Positions 18,508 to 26,592 of a DNA stretch of 64,000 nt are shown here, in pieces. Position numbers and translations under genes: made by a program. The notes beneath the pieces are model-generated. The model saw only the letters and a program-made list of their open reading frames with translations. It was not told where the DNA came from and did no database searches. The DNA comes from Inhella crocodyli (GTDB lineage Bacteria > Pseudomonadota > Gammaproteobacteria > Burkholderiales > Burkholderiaceae_C): assembly GCF_004004565.1 (NCBI RefSeq), contig NZ_SACM01000001.1:1488001-1552000 (forward strand). Direction: 5' to 3'. Each line of letters begins with the position of its first letter. The stretch's first letter is position 1.

Positions 18508-19710
18508 TCAAGCGGGCGCGGTGCCCAGGGGCACGCCGGGCGTGAGCAAGCGCTCCAGCAGCTGGCGCACGGTGGCGATGCGCGGGCCGAAGGGCAGGGC
18601 CCCGCGGCCGCGGAAGAACAGGCCCTTGGCCACGTCGCCGCGCAGGGCCGCGGCCAGGCGTTGGTCGATGCAGAACTGGCCCCAACCTTTGAGACCGTCG
18701 CGCAGGCCGCACTGGGCCAGGCAGTCGAAGGCCAGGGTGCAGCGGCTCTTGACCTGCGCCACGGCCTGCAAGCGGGCTTCGGCGCCGAGGTACTTGTCCA
18801 GCCAGGGCGTGCGCACGGCGCGGGCGGGCAGGCCGGCCACGCTGGTCAGCTCCACCAGGTCCTCGTCGCGGGCTTCGGCCAGCACGCGCTTGAAGGCCTC
18901 GTCGGCGTCGCATTCCTCGGTGGCCACGAAGGCCGTCCCCAACTGGGCCGCGTCGGCCCCCAGGGCTTGCACGCGCAGCAGGTCTTCGCAGCGCCGCAAG
19001 CCGCCGGCGGCGATGAGCGGCACTTGGCCTTCGACGCCGGCGTCGCGCAGCAACTGGCGCACGGCGGGCAGCACGGTCTCGAAGTCGAAGCGCGGGTCGC
19101 TCAGGTCGCCGATCTTGGCCGCGCCCAGGTGGCCGCCGGCCCAGTTCGGGTGCTCGATGACGATGGCGTCGGGCAGGCGCTGCTTGCGCTCCCACTTTTT
19201 CAGCACCAGGGCCACGCCGCGGGCGTCCGACAGGATGGGCACCAGCGCCGCCTTGGGGTGGTCCTTGGCCAGCTCGGGCAGGTCCAGCGGCAGGCCGGCG
19301 CCCACCACCACGGCGTCGATGCCGGCTTGCAGCGCGGTGGTGACGGAGGCGGCGTAGTCGGACACCGCGCGCATCACGTTCACGGCCAGCAGGCCGCGGC
19401 CTTGCGAGAGCGTGCGCGCCTGCGCGATCTCGCGGCGCAGGGCCTCTTGGTTCGCGTCTTGAATCAGGGCCTTCTTGGTGTCGTCGTCGGGCAGACCGCG
19501 GGTGCGGGCCATCAGGTCGAGGTGCTGGCGGCGCAGGTCCACCGACGACAGGGTGCCCACCGCGCCCTGCGCGGCCACGCTGCCGGCCAGGCGGTGGGCC
19601 GACACGCCCACCCCCATGCCGCCTTGCACGATGGGCAGCAGGGTGCGCCCCGCCAGTTGCAAGGGGCGCAGGCCGGCGTCGGCCACGCGGGCCAGGAGCG
19701 AAGCGGTCAT
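18508..19710 (-). CDS. Nitronate monooxygenase / FMN-dependent 2-nitropropane dioxygenase-like
   Basis: 400 aa TIM-barrel flavoprotein. Features include PIVQGGMGVGVSAHRLAGSVA at the N-terminus, GIDAVVVGAGLPLDLPEL, EHPNWAGGHLG (His-Gly-rich flavin/catalytic region) and LIAAGGLRRCEDLLRVQALGADAAQLGTAFVATEECD (phosphate binding of FMN). The family oxidises nitronates or acts as an enoyl-ACP reductase (FabK-like); the exact substrate is unknown. It is the first gene of a unit with nnrS and DUF2249, which suggests detoxification of reactive nitrogen by-products. A DNR-type box shared with the divergent ccm operon lies upstream. No clear ribosome binding site is present. Confidence 0.85.
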   Translation of the reverse strand: MTASLLARVADAGLRPLQLAGRTLLPIVQGGMGVGVSAHRLAGSVAAQGAVGTLSSVDLRRQHLDLMARTRGLPDDDTKKALIQDANQEALRREIAQARTLSQGRGLLAVNVMRAVSDYAASVTTALQAGIDAVVVGAGLPLDLPELAKDHPKAALVPILSDARGVALVLKKWERKQRLPDAIVIEHPNWAGGHLGAAKIGDLSDPRFDFETVLPAVRQLLRDAGVEGQVPLIAAGGLRRCEDLLRVQALGADAAQLGTAFVATEECDADEAFKRVLAEARDEDLVELTSVAGLPARAVRTPWLDKYLGAEARLQAVAQVKSRCTLAFDCLAQCGLRDGLKGWGQFCIDQRLAAALRGDVAKGLFFRGRGALPFGPRIATVRQLLERLLTPGVPLGTAPA

Positions 19711-19744
19711 GGGCGGGGCGGGGCAAAAAGTCGAGCGGGCCCCG

Positions 19745-19814
19745 ACTGTGCGGGCGCGGGTTCGGGTTTGCCTTGACGCAGTTCAATAAGTGCGCGTTCA
19801 AGCTCGGCCACACT
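19745..19814. promoter_or_regulatory. Shared DNR/FNR-type box between the nnrS unit and the ccm operon
   Basis: TTGACGCAGTTCAA (19773-19786, centre 19779.5). On the plus strand CACACT (19809-19814) and on the minus strand CACAGT (19750-19745) both fall at the class II distance. Predicted starts are near 19821 (4 nt before the ccmA ATG, so almost leaderless) and 19738 (28 nt before the nitronate monooxygenase ATG). Confidence 0.7.
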
Positions 19815-19824
19815 CCGCCCCGCC

Positions 19825-20433
19825 ATGCTTGCTTCGCCCCCCGCCCTGCTCCAAGCCACCGACCTGCGCTGCGAACGCGCGGGCCGCGCCTTGGTCGACG
19901 GCTGGCACCTGGCCCTTCACGCCGGCGAGACCGTTTGGTTGCGCGGCGCCAACGGCAGCGGCAAAACCACCCTGCTGCGCACGCTGGCGGGCCTGCGAGA
20001 CCCCGACGCCGGCACAGTGCATCGCCCGTCGCCACTGCGCTACCTGGGGCACGCCAACGGCCTAAAAGACGAATTGACCGTGCTGGAGTCGCTGCGCTTC
20101 GCGGCCCAGTGGCAGGGCCTGCCGCACGACACGCCCGGGCTGCGAGCGGCCCTGGAGCACTTTGGCTTGGGCCGCTTGGGCTCGCGTCCCGCGCGCCAAC
20201 TCAGCCAGGGCCAGCGTCGCCGCGCGGCCCTGGCCCCGCTGGCCTTGCCACAGCCCGGCAGCGTGTGGCTGCTGGACGAACCGTTCGACGCCCTGGACGA
20301 CGCCGGCGTGGCGCAGCTCGTGGCGCTGGTGCAAGCGCACGCCGCCGCCGGCGGCGCCACCCTGTTCACCAGCCACCAAACCGTGCCCGCGCTGAGCGCC
20401 CGCGCCATGGCCTTGGGAGAGGCCCGCGCATGA
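19825..20433 (+). CDS. ccmA: Cytochrome c biogenesis ABC transporter ATPase CcmA
   Basis: 202 aa. Walker A GANGSGKT is at residues 41-48, the signature LSQGQ at 126-130 and Walker B LLDEP at 149-153. It hydrolyses ATP to release holo-CcmE from the CcmCD complex during heme delivery. First gene of a nine-gene operon in which most neighbours overlap by 4 nt. No Shine-Dalgarno sequence precedes the ATG, and the predicted transcript start is only 4 nt upstream, so near-leaderless translation is likely when the DNR-type promoter is active. Confidence 0.94.
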   Translation: MLASPPALLQATDLRCERAGRALVDGWHLALHAGETVWLRGANGSGKTTLLRTLAGLRDPDAGTVHRPSPLRYLGHANGLKDELTVLESLRFAAQWQGLPHDTPGLRAALEHFGLGRLGSRPARQLSQGQRRRAALAPLALPQPGSVWLLDEPFDALDDAGVAQLVALVQAHAAAGGATLFTSHQTVPALSARAMALGEARA

Positions 20434-21089
20434 CGCGACTGCTGCTGTTGCGCGAACTGCGCCTGGCCGCCCGCCGCCCCATGGAGGCCTGGCTGCCCGT
20501 GGCCTTTTTCGTCATGGCGGCCAGCCTGTTTCCCCTGGGGGTGGGGCCCGAGCCCGAGCAGCTGCGCCGCCTGGCGCCCGGCGTGCTGTGGGTGGGCGCG
20601 CTGCTGGCCACGCTGTTGTCGCTGCACAGCCTGTACGCCGCCGACGCCCAAGACGGCAGCCTGGACCAATTGCTCTTGCCCCCGCACAGCGCCTGGCGCC
20701 TGGCCGCCGTCAAGGCCCTGGCGCACTGGCTGACGCACGCCCTGCCCCTCCTGCTGGCCGCGCCCCTCTTGGGCCTGATGTTCGGCCTGCCGGTGGCGCA
20801 GCTCGGGCTCTTGATGCTGACCCTCGTGCTGGGCACGCCCACCCTGAGCCTGCTGGGGGGCTTGGCTGCGGCCTTGACCTTGGGCCTGCGCAACGGGGCG
20901 CTGCTGAACCTGCTCATCGTGCTGCCGCTGGCCGTGCCGGCGCTGATCTTCGGCACCGGCGCCGTGTCGGCGATGCAGGCGGGCCTGGCCTTCGACGGGC
21001 ACCTGTCGCTGCTGGGCGCCCTGCTGATCGCCAGCCTGCTGGCCTTGCCGCCGGTCACGGCCGCGGCGCTGCGCATCGCCACCCCTTGA
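20430..21089 (+). CDS. ccmB: Heme exporter membrane subunit CcmB
   Basis: 219 aa with six hydrophobic segments. The N-terminal RELRLAARRPMEAWLPVAFFVMAASLFPLGVGPE and the middle DAQDGSLDQLLL match CcmB. It is the membrane part of the CcmAB transporter that acts with CcmC, D and E. Its ATG overlaps the ccmA stop (ATGA). The product is about the standard size (near 220 aa). Confidence 0.93.
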   Translation: MTRLLLLRELRLAARRPMEAWLPVAFFVMAASLFPLGVGPEPEQLRRLAPGVLWVGALLATLLSLHSLYAADAQDGSLDQLLLPPHSAWRLAAVKALAHWLTHALPLLLAAPLLGLMFGLPVAQLGLLMLTLVLGTPTLSLLGGLAAALTLGLRNGALLNLLIVLPLAVPALIFGTGAVSAMQAGLAFDGHLSLLGALLIASLLALPPVTAAALRIATP

Positions 21090-21108
21090 ACCGTCCGAAG
21101 CCCGCTGC

Positions 21109-21846
21109 ATGACCCGCTTCTTCACCTTTGCCGCGCCCGTTCGCTTCTACGCCCTGACCGGCCGCCTGCTGCCCTGGTTGTGGGCCGCGGCGGCCCTGCT
21201 GGCTGCGGCCGGCTTGCACCGGGGCTTCTTCGTCGCGCCCACCGACGCCACCCAAGGCGAGGCCTACCGCATCATCTTCATCCACGTGCCGGCGGCCTGG
21301 CTGTCCATGCTGCTGTACCTGGCCATGGCGTTTTGGGCGGTGATCGGTTGGGCCTTCAAGGCACGGCTGGCCTCGCTGCTGGCGCGGGCCATCGCCCCCA
21401 CCGGGGCGCTGTTCACGGTCTTGGCGCTGGTGACCGGCGCGCTGTGGGGCCAACCCACCTGGGGCACCTGGTGGGTGTGGGACGCCCGCTTGACCTCCGA
21501 GTTGATTCTGTTGTTCCTCTACCTGGGCTACTTGGCCCTGGTGAACGCCATCGACGAGCCCCGGCGCGCCGATGCCGCGGGCGCCCTGGTGGCGCTGGTG
21601 GGCGCGGTCAACGTGCCCATCATTTACTTCAGCGTGCGCTGGTGGAACACCCTGCACCAGGGCGCCAGCGTGAGCCTGACCGCCGCCCCCAAGATGGCCG
21701 AGACCATGCTGCAGGCCATGCTGCTCATGAGCCTGGCCTGCTGGGCCTATGCCTTTGCCGTCGTTTTCACCCGCGCCCGCGCGATGGTGCTGGAGCGGGA
21801 ACGCGACACCGCCTGGGTGCAGGCCTTGAAGGAGACCTCAACATGA
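21109..21846 (+). CDS. ccmC: Heme handling protein CcmC
   Basis: 245 aa with six membrane helices. The Trp-rich periplasmic motif [12 protein letters not shown] (WWD domain) binds heme, with flanking His residues in [13 protein letters not shown] and NTLHQGAS. CcmC presents heme for covalent attachment to CcmE. It follows ccmB by 19 bp and overlaps ccmD by 4 nt. Confidence 0.95.
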   Translation: MTRFFTFAAPVRFYALTGRLLPWLWAAAALLAAAGLHRGFFVAPTDATQGEAYRIIFIHVPAAWLSMLLYLAMAFWAVIGWAFKARLASLLARAIAPTGALFTVLALVTGALWGQPTWGTWWVWDARLTSELILLFLYLGYLALVNAIDEPRRADAAGALVALVGAVNVPIIYFSVRWWNTLHQGASVSLTAAPKMAETMLQAMLLMSLACWAYAFAVVFTRARAMVLERERDTAWVQALKETST

Positions 21847-21998
21847 ACTGGCACAGCGCCACCGAGTTTTTCGCCATGGGCGGCCACGGCCTGTACGTGT
21901 GGGGCAGCTACGGCGCCGCCCTGGCCATCGCCGTGCTGGAGCCCTGGCTGGCCGCGCGCCGCCACGCCCGCGCCCTGCAAGCCGAGGCCGACGCATGA
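21843..21998 (+). CDS. ccmD: Heme exporter small protein CcmD
   Basis: 51 aa. The short N-terminus [19 protein letters not shown] is the classic CcmD signature, followed by one transmembrane helix and a basic tail (ARRHARAL). It holds CcmC and CcmE together for release of holo-CcmE. It is bounded by 4-nt ATGA overlaps on both sides, which fix start and stop. Confidence 0.9.
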   Translation: MNWHSATEFFAMGGHGLYVWGSYGAALAIAVLEPWLAARRHARALQAEADA

Positions 21999-22450
21999 AG
22001 CCCCGCCACCAACGCCTGCTCTGGGCCGGCGCCGCCCTGCTCGGTCTGGCCGCCATCGTGGCCCTGGTGATGAACGCCTTCCGCAGCAACCTGGTGTTCT
22101 TCTACTCGCCCACCCAGGTGGCCGCGCACGAAGCGCCACAAGGCCGGCCCTTTCGCATCGGGGGCCTGGTCGAGCCCGGCAGCGTGAAGCGCGAGGGCGT
22201 GCGCGTGCAGTTCGTCGTCAGCGACGGCACGCACCAAGTCCCGGTGGTGTACCAAGGCGCCCTGCCCGACCTCTTCAAAGAGGGCAAGGGCGTGGTGGCC
22301 CAGGGCCAACTGCAGGGCGGCACCTTCAGCGCCCGCGAGGTGCTGGCCAAGCACGACGAGAACTACATGCCGCCCGAGGCCGCCGATGCGCTGGCCCGCG
22401 CCGAGCAGGCCCGAAACCGCAGTGAGAAGTCGATGAAGGGCACGCCGTGA
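21995..22450 (+). CDS. ccmE: Heme chaperone CcmE
   Basis: 151 aa. One N-terminal anchor (about residues 8-27) is followed by a periplasmic OB-fold domain. The heme-binding His120 and Tyr124 lie in [10 protein letters not shown]. CcmE carries heme covalently from CcmC to CcmF. It starts inside the ccmD stop (ATGA) and ends overlapping ccmF. Confidence 0.95.
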   Translation: MKPRHQRLLWAGAALLGLAAIVALVMNAFRSNLVFFYSPTQVAAHEAPQGRPFRIGGLVEPGSVKREGVRVQFVVSDGTHQVPVVYQGALPDLFKEGKGVVAQGQLQGGTFSAREVLAKHDENYMPPEAADALARAEQARNRSEKSMKGTP

Positions 22451-24408
22451 TCCCCGAGATCGGCCACCTCGCGCTGTGGATGGCGCTGGGCGCCGCGCTG
22501 TTGCTCGGCACCCTGCCCCTGCTGGGCGCGCAGCGCCAGCGCGCCGACTGGATGGCGCTGGACCGCCCGCTGACCCACGCCCTGGCGCTGCTCGTGGGCC
22601 TGGGTTACGCGGCCCTGACGCAGGCCTTCGTGGTCAGCGATTTCTCGGTGGCCTACGTGGCCCAGAACAGCAACGTGGCCCTGCCGCTGGCCTACCGCGT
22701 GGCCGCGGTCTGGGGCGGGCACGAGGGCTCGCTGCTGCTGTGGGTGGCGCTGCTGGCCGCCTGGTCGGTGGCGGTCGCCGCCGCGGGCGCGCACCTGCCC
22801 GCGCCCTTGCGCGCGCGCGTGCTGGCCGTCATGGGCCTGCTGGCCGCGGGCTTCTTGCTGTTCATGCTGGTCACCTCCAACCCGTTTGAGCGGCTCGTGC
22901 CGGCACCGCCCGAGGGGCGCGACCTCAACCCCTTGCTGCAAGACCCCGGCATGGTGCTGCACCCGCCCATGCTGTACATGGGCTACGTGGGCTTCGCCGT
23001 GGCCTTTGCCTTCGCCGTGGCCGCCTTGGCCGGGGGCGAGCTCAACAGCGCCTGGGCGCGCTTTGCCCGCCCCTGGACGACCGCCGCCTGGGCCAGCTTG
23101 ACCGTGGGCATCGCCCTGGGCAGCTGGTGGGCCTATTACGAGCTCGGCTGGGGCGGCTGGTGGTTTTGGGACCCGGTGGAGAACGCCAGCTTCATGCCCT
23201 GGTTGGCCGGCACGGCCCTGTTGCATTCGCTGGCCGTGACCGAAAAGCGCGGCGCCTTCAAGGCCTGGACCGTGTTGCTGGCCATCGTGACCTTCTCGCT
23301 GTCCCTGCTGGGCACCTTCCTCGTGCGCTCGGGCGTGCTCAGCTCGGTGCACGCCTTCGCCACCGACCCCCAACGCGGCCTGGCCATCCTGGCCTTCCTG
23401 GTGCTGGCGGTGGGCGGCTCGCTGAGCCTGTACGCCGCCCGCGCTGGGCAGGTCGGCCTCGGCGCTCGCTTCCACTGGCGCAGCCGCGAAACCACGCTGC
23501 TGGCCAACAACGTGATGCTGCTGGCCGCTTGCGGCGCCGTGCTGCTGGGCACCCTGTACCCGATGGCGCTGGACGCCTTGACCGGCCAGAAGATCTCCGT
23601 CGGCCCGCCCTACTTCGAGGCCGTGTTCGTGCCCTTGATGGCGCCCGTCATCGTGCTCCTGGGCATCGGCCCCCTGGTGCAGTGGAAGGGCATGGAAACC
23701 GCCGCCTTGCTGCGTCGCCTGCGCTGGCCCCTGGTGCTGGCCCCCTTGGCGGCCGGCGCCCACGGCTGGGCCACGGGACGCCTGAGCCTGGCGGCCTGGG
23801 GCGGGCTGCTCTTGGCCTGGTGGGTGCTGGCCTCGGTGGCGGCCGAGCTGGCGCAGCGCTTGCGCCCGCAACATGGCCAGGGCCTCTGGGCCCGCGCCCG
23901 TGCGCTGCCACGCTCGGTGCTGGCCATGGCGGTGGCCCACGCGGGCGTGGGCGTGTTCATCGTCGGTGTCACCTTGGTCGGCAGCCTGCAGCTCACGCGC
24001 GACCTGCCGCTCAAGGTGGGCGAATCCGTCGCGCTCGGGGCCTACACCTTTGAACTGCAGGGCCTGCGCACGGTGGACGGCCCCAACTACCGCGCCATGC
24101 GCGGCACGGTGCAGGTCGTTCAGGCTGGACGCCCTGTGGCCACCTTGCACCCGGAAAAGCGCATCTACCGCACCCAGACCATGCCCATGACGGAGGCCGG
24201 CATCGACGCCGGCTGGCTGCGCGACGTCTACGTCTCGCTGAGCGAGCCCCTGAACGAGGCCGCCGACGCTTGGATCGTGCACCTCGCCATCAAGCCCTAC
24301 GTCGACTGGATTTGGGGCGGCTGCGCGCTGATGGCCCTCGGGGGCCTGCTGGCCGCCAGCGACCGGCGCTACCGTCGACCCCGCGCCAGCGAGGAGGGCG
24401 CCGCATGA
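22447..24408 (+). CDS. ccmF: Cytochrome c heme lyase subunit CcmF
   Basis: 653 aa, large polytopic membrane protein. Key segments are [13 protein letters not shown] near the N-terminus, the WWD motif [20 protein letters not shown], and conserved His residues around [17 protein letters not shown] and [12 protein letters not shown]. With CcmG and CcmH it attaches heme to apocytochromes such as NapB, NapC and NorC encoded nearby. It has 4-nt overlaps with both neighbours. Length is typical (about 650 aa). Confidence 0.96.
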   Translation: MIPEIGHLALWMALGAALLLGTLPLLGAQRQRADWMALDRPLTHALALLVGLGYAALTQAFVVSDFSVAYVAQNSNVALPLAYRVAAVWGGHEGSLLLWVALLAAWSVAVAAAGAHLPAPLRARVLAVMGLLAAGFLLFMLVTSNPFERLVPAPPEGRDLNPLLQDPGMVLHPPMLYMGYVGFAVAFAFAVAALAGGELNSAWARFARPWTTAAWASLTVGIALGSWWAYYELGWGGWWFWDPVENASFMPWLAGTALLHSLAVTEKRGAFKAWTVLLAIVTFSLSLLGTFLVRSGVLSSVHAFATDPQRGLAILAFLVLAVGGSLSLYAARAGQVGLGARFHWRSRETTLLANNVMLLAACGAVLLGTLYPMALDALTGQKISVGPPYFEAVFVPLMAPVIVLLGIGPLVQWKGMETAALLRRLRWPLVLAPLAAGAHGWATGRLSLAAWGGLLLAWWVLASVAAELAQRLRPQHGQGLWARARALPRSVLAMAVAHAGVGVFIVGVTLVGSLQLTRDLPLKVGESVALGAYTFELQGLRTVDGPNYRAMRGTVQVVQAGRPVATLHPEKRIYRTQTMPMTEAGIDAGWLRDVYVSLSEPLNEAADAWIVHLAIKPYVDWIWGGCALMALGGLLAASDRRYRRPRASEEGAA

Positions 24409-24929
24409 AGCTCAAGCACCTGTTGCCCCTGGTGGGTTTTGCCGTGCTGGCCGCCTTCTTGGCACGCGGCCTGCAATTGAACCCGCGCGAGGTGCCCTCG
24501 CCCCTGGTGGGACGCGCCCTGCCCGCCTTCAGCTTGCCGGTGTTGGAGGCCGGTGCGCCGCCCCTGCGCCACAGCGACTTGCGCGGCCGGGTCAGCCTGC
24601 TGAACGTCTGGGCCTCCTGGTGCGCCCCGTGCCGCGACGAGCACCCCCTGCTGGTCGACCTGGCCCGCCGTCGCCCGCAACTCCACCTCGTTGGCTTGAA
24701 CTACAAGGACGAGCCTGCCGCCGCGGCGCGCTGGCTGCGTGAACTCGGCAACCCCTACCGCGCGGTGGGCTTGGACGCCAAGGGCCAGGTGGGCATCGAC
24801 CTTGGGGTCTACGGCGTGCCCGAGACCTTCGTCATCGACCGCGACGGCCAGGTCGCGCTCAAGCACGTGGGCCCCATCACGCCCGAGGTCCTGCGCACCA
24901 AGATCGAACCCCTGCTGGACGCCCTATGA
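24405..24929 (+). CDS. ccmG: Thiol:disulfide oxidoreductase CcmG (DsbE)
   Basis: 174 aa. An N-terminal anchor is followed by a thioredoxin fold with active site WCAPC (Cys73 and Cys76) and the cis-Pro loop GVYGVPETFVID. It reduces CcmH or apocytochrome Cys residues before heme ligation. It overlaps ccmF and ccmH by 4 nt each. Confidence 0.94.
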   Translation: MKLKHLLPLVGFAVLAAFLARGLQLNPREVPSPLVGRALPAFSLPVLEAGAPPLRHSDLRGRVSLLNVWASWCAPCRDEHPLLVDLARRRPQLHLVGLNYKDEPAAAARWLRELGNPYRAVGLDAKGQVGIDLGVYGVPETFVIDRDGQVALKHVGPITPEVLRTKIEPLLDAL

Positions 24930-25372
24930 GCCCCCGCCTGCTTCGTGCGCTGGTGCTGGGCGCGGCCCTGGGGGCGGCTCTGGGCGCGCACGCCACAGCG
25001 CCAGAGCCCGACCCCGTGGAAGTCCGCACCCACGCGCTGGCCTCGCAGCTGCGCTGCCTGGTGTGCCAGAACCAAACGATCGCCGACTCCAACGCCCCCT
25101 TGGCCCTGGACCTGAAGGCGCAGGTGCGCCAGCAGTTGGCGCAGGGCAAACGGGACGACGAGGTCATCGCCTACATGACCGCCCGCTACGGCGACTTCGT
25201 GCTCTACAAGCCCCCGGTGCAGGGCAACACCCTGCTGCTGTGGGCCGGCCCCGCGCTGCTGATGGGCGGCGCCCTGCTGGGCCTGGTGCTGGTGCTGCGC
25301 CGCCGAGCGACCCAGGGCGACGAGGCCTTCGAACCCGACCCGGCGCCCGACACCGAAAGCCCCTCGCCATGA
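24926..25372 (+). CDS. ccmH: Cytochrome c maturation protein CcmH (CcmL-type, short)
   Basis: 148 aa. A signal peptide (about residues 1-25) is followed by LRCLVCQNQTIADSNAPLA with the redox pair Cys44 and Cys47, then one C-terminal membrane helix (about 103-125). It is the short CcmH of alpha/betaproteobacteria with the TPR part encoded separately as ccmI. It acts with CcmF and CcmG at the heme ligation step. 4-nt overlaps on both sides. Confidence 0.94.
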   Translation: MSPRLLRALVLGAALGAALGAHATAPEPDPVEVRTHALASQLRCLVCQNQTIADSNAPLALDLKAQVRQQLAQGKRDDEVIAYMTARYGDFVLYKPPVQGNTLLLWAGPALLMGGALLGLVLVLRRRATQGDEAFEPDPAPDTESPSP

Positions 25373-26067
25373 GCCTGCCCCCCGCCCTTCAAGCCCTGCG
25401 GGCCCAAGGCCTCGCCTTGCAAGCGCGCCTGCGCCAGGCCCAGGACCCGGAGCGGGCGCCGCTGCAGGCCGAACTCGACGCCTTGCAGCAGCGCATCCTC
25501 GCCCTCGTGCTGGCCCCGCCCCCGCCACGCCTGCCCGCGCGCTTGGTGGCCGGCTGCGTGGCCGTGGTGCTGGCGGTGGGGGCCGCGGGCTATGCCTGGA
25601 AGGGCCACCCCGAGGCCATCGACCCCGCGCCGCCCCCCGACCGCACCGAGGAGATGGTGCAGCGCCTGGCCGCCCGCTTGCAGCAGCAGCCCGACGATGC
25701 CAACGGCTGGGCCATGCTGGGTCGCTCCTACTTGGTGCTGGGACGCCCGACCGAATCGGTGACCGCCTACCGCCGCGCGCTGGCCCTGCGGCCCGACGAC
25801 GCCGACCTGCTGGCCGACCTGGCCGACGTGCTGGCCAGCCACCAGGGCGGCTCGCTCGAAGGCGAGCCGGCCCGGCTGCTGGCCCACGCGCTGGCGCAGC
25901 AACCCGAGCACCTCAAAACCCTGGCCCTCTTGGGCACGCTGGCCTACCGCCAGGGCGACAAGGCCACGGCCATCCGCCACTGGGAACGATTGCAGGCCCT
26001 GGCGCCCGCCGAGCACCCCCTGCGCCAACTGGCCGACCAAGGCCTGGCCGCCGCCCGCGCCCCCTGA
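25369..26067 (+). CDS. ccmI: Cytochrome c maturation TPR protein CcmI (CycH)
   Basis: 232 aa. A cytoplasmic N-terminal coiled region rich in Gln/Arg/Leu is followed by one membrane helix (about residues 58-80) and a periplasmic TPR domain with GWAMLGRSYLVLGRPTESVTAYRRAL and LALLGTLAYRQGDKATAIRHWERL. The TPR part binds the C-termini of apocytochromes and passes them to CcmFH. The protein is shorter than E. coli-type fusions because the N-terminal domain with a second helix is reduced. Last gene of the ccm operon; a separate promoter for napD follows. Confidence 0.85.
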   Translation: MSLPPALQALRAQGLALQARLRQAQDPERAPLQAELDALQQRILALVLAPPPPRLPARLVAGCVAVVLAVGAAGYAWKGHPEAIDPAPPPDRTEEMVQRLAARLQQQPDDANGWAMLGRSYLVLGRPTESVTAYRRALALRPDDADLLADLADVLASHQGGSLEGEPARLLAHALAQQPEHLKTLALLGTLAYRQGDKATAIRHWERLQALAPAEHPLRQLADQGLAAARAP

Positions 26068-26116
26068 GCGGGGCGCCCGCCAGGGCGCAGGGATTTCCCG
26101 TGTAACCGGCCGTGGC

Positions 26117-26158
26117 TTGACATTTCGCAAGCCCCACCAAGGGGCATCGGCCCACACT
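26117..26158 (+). promoter_or_regulatory. Candidate DNR/FNR-type box and -10 for napD
   Basis: TTGACATTTCGCAA (26117-26130) is an imperfect box inside the inverted repeat GCTTG-N8-CAAGC. CACACT (26153-26158), identical to the ccmA hexamer, lies at the class II distance. The predicted start is near 26165, 25 nt before the napD ATG, which has GGGAGA upstream. Confidence 0.6.
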
Positions 26159-26189
26159 CGCACCCAGTTTTGGTGCATGGGAGACGCCG

Positions 26190-26501
26190 ATGAGCGTGCT
26201 GGGAGTGGTGGTGCGCACGCGCCCCGAACACGTGGAGGCCGTGGCCGCCCAATTGGTGGCCCTGCCGGGCGTGGACCTGACCCACAACCCGGGCGATGGG
26301 CGCTTGGTCGTCGTCATGGAAGACACGGCCGAGGCATCGGCGGCGGCCCAGTTGGGCGCCGTGGCGCTGTGGCCCCAGGTGCTGGGCACCTCCCTCGTCT
26401 ACGAGTACAGCGGCCCCGACGCGCCGGCACCGGAAGCCCACCACCAACCGGCGCAGGGCTGGCGCACGCGCCTGACCGACCTCGACCCGGCGTTGCCTTG
26501 A
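26190..26501 (+). CDS. napD: Periplasmic nitrate reductase chaperone NapD
   Basis: 103 aa. The NapD family pattern is visible: [26 protein letters not shown], then [15 protein letters not shown] and the C-terminal GTSLVYEY. NapD binds the twin-Arg signal of NapA and holds it until cofactor loading is complete. The C-terminal 20 or so residues are an extension beyond the compact domain. Its stop codon lies inside the regulatory box for napA, so napD and napA can be transcribed from separate but linked promoters. Confidence 0.88.
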   Translation: MSVLGVVVRTRPEHVEAVAAQLVALPGVDLTHNPGDGRLVVVMEDTAEASAAAQLGAVALWPQVLGTSLVYEYSGPDAPAPEAHHQPAQGWRTRLTDLDPALP

Positions 26502-26539
26502 ACTGCTTCAAGGCCTTCGCAGTCGCTTCCCGAGAACAT
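26498..26539 (+). promoter_or_regulatory. DNR/FNR-type box for napA overlapping the napD stop
   Basis: TTGAACTGCTTCAA (26498-26511, centre 26504.5) has perfect 5-bp arms, 7 bp with the flanking CC/GG. GAACAT (26534-26539) is at the class II distance, giving a predicted start near 26546, 47 nt before the napA ATG. The TGA of napD (26499-26501) is part of the left arm. Confidence 0.72.
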
Positions 26540-26592
26540 TCCCCCATCCCCACCCCCTGGGCGCTGACCCCGTGCGCCCGCTGGAGCTCACC

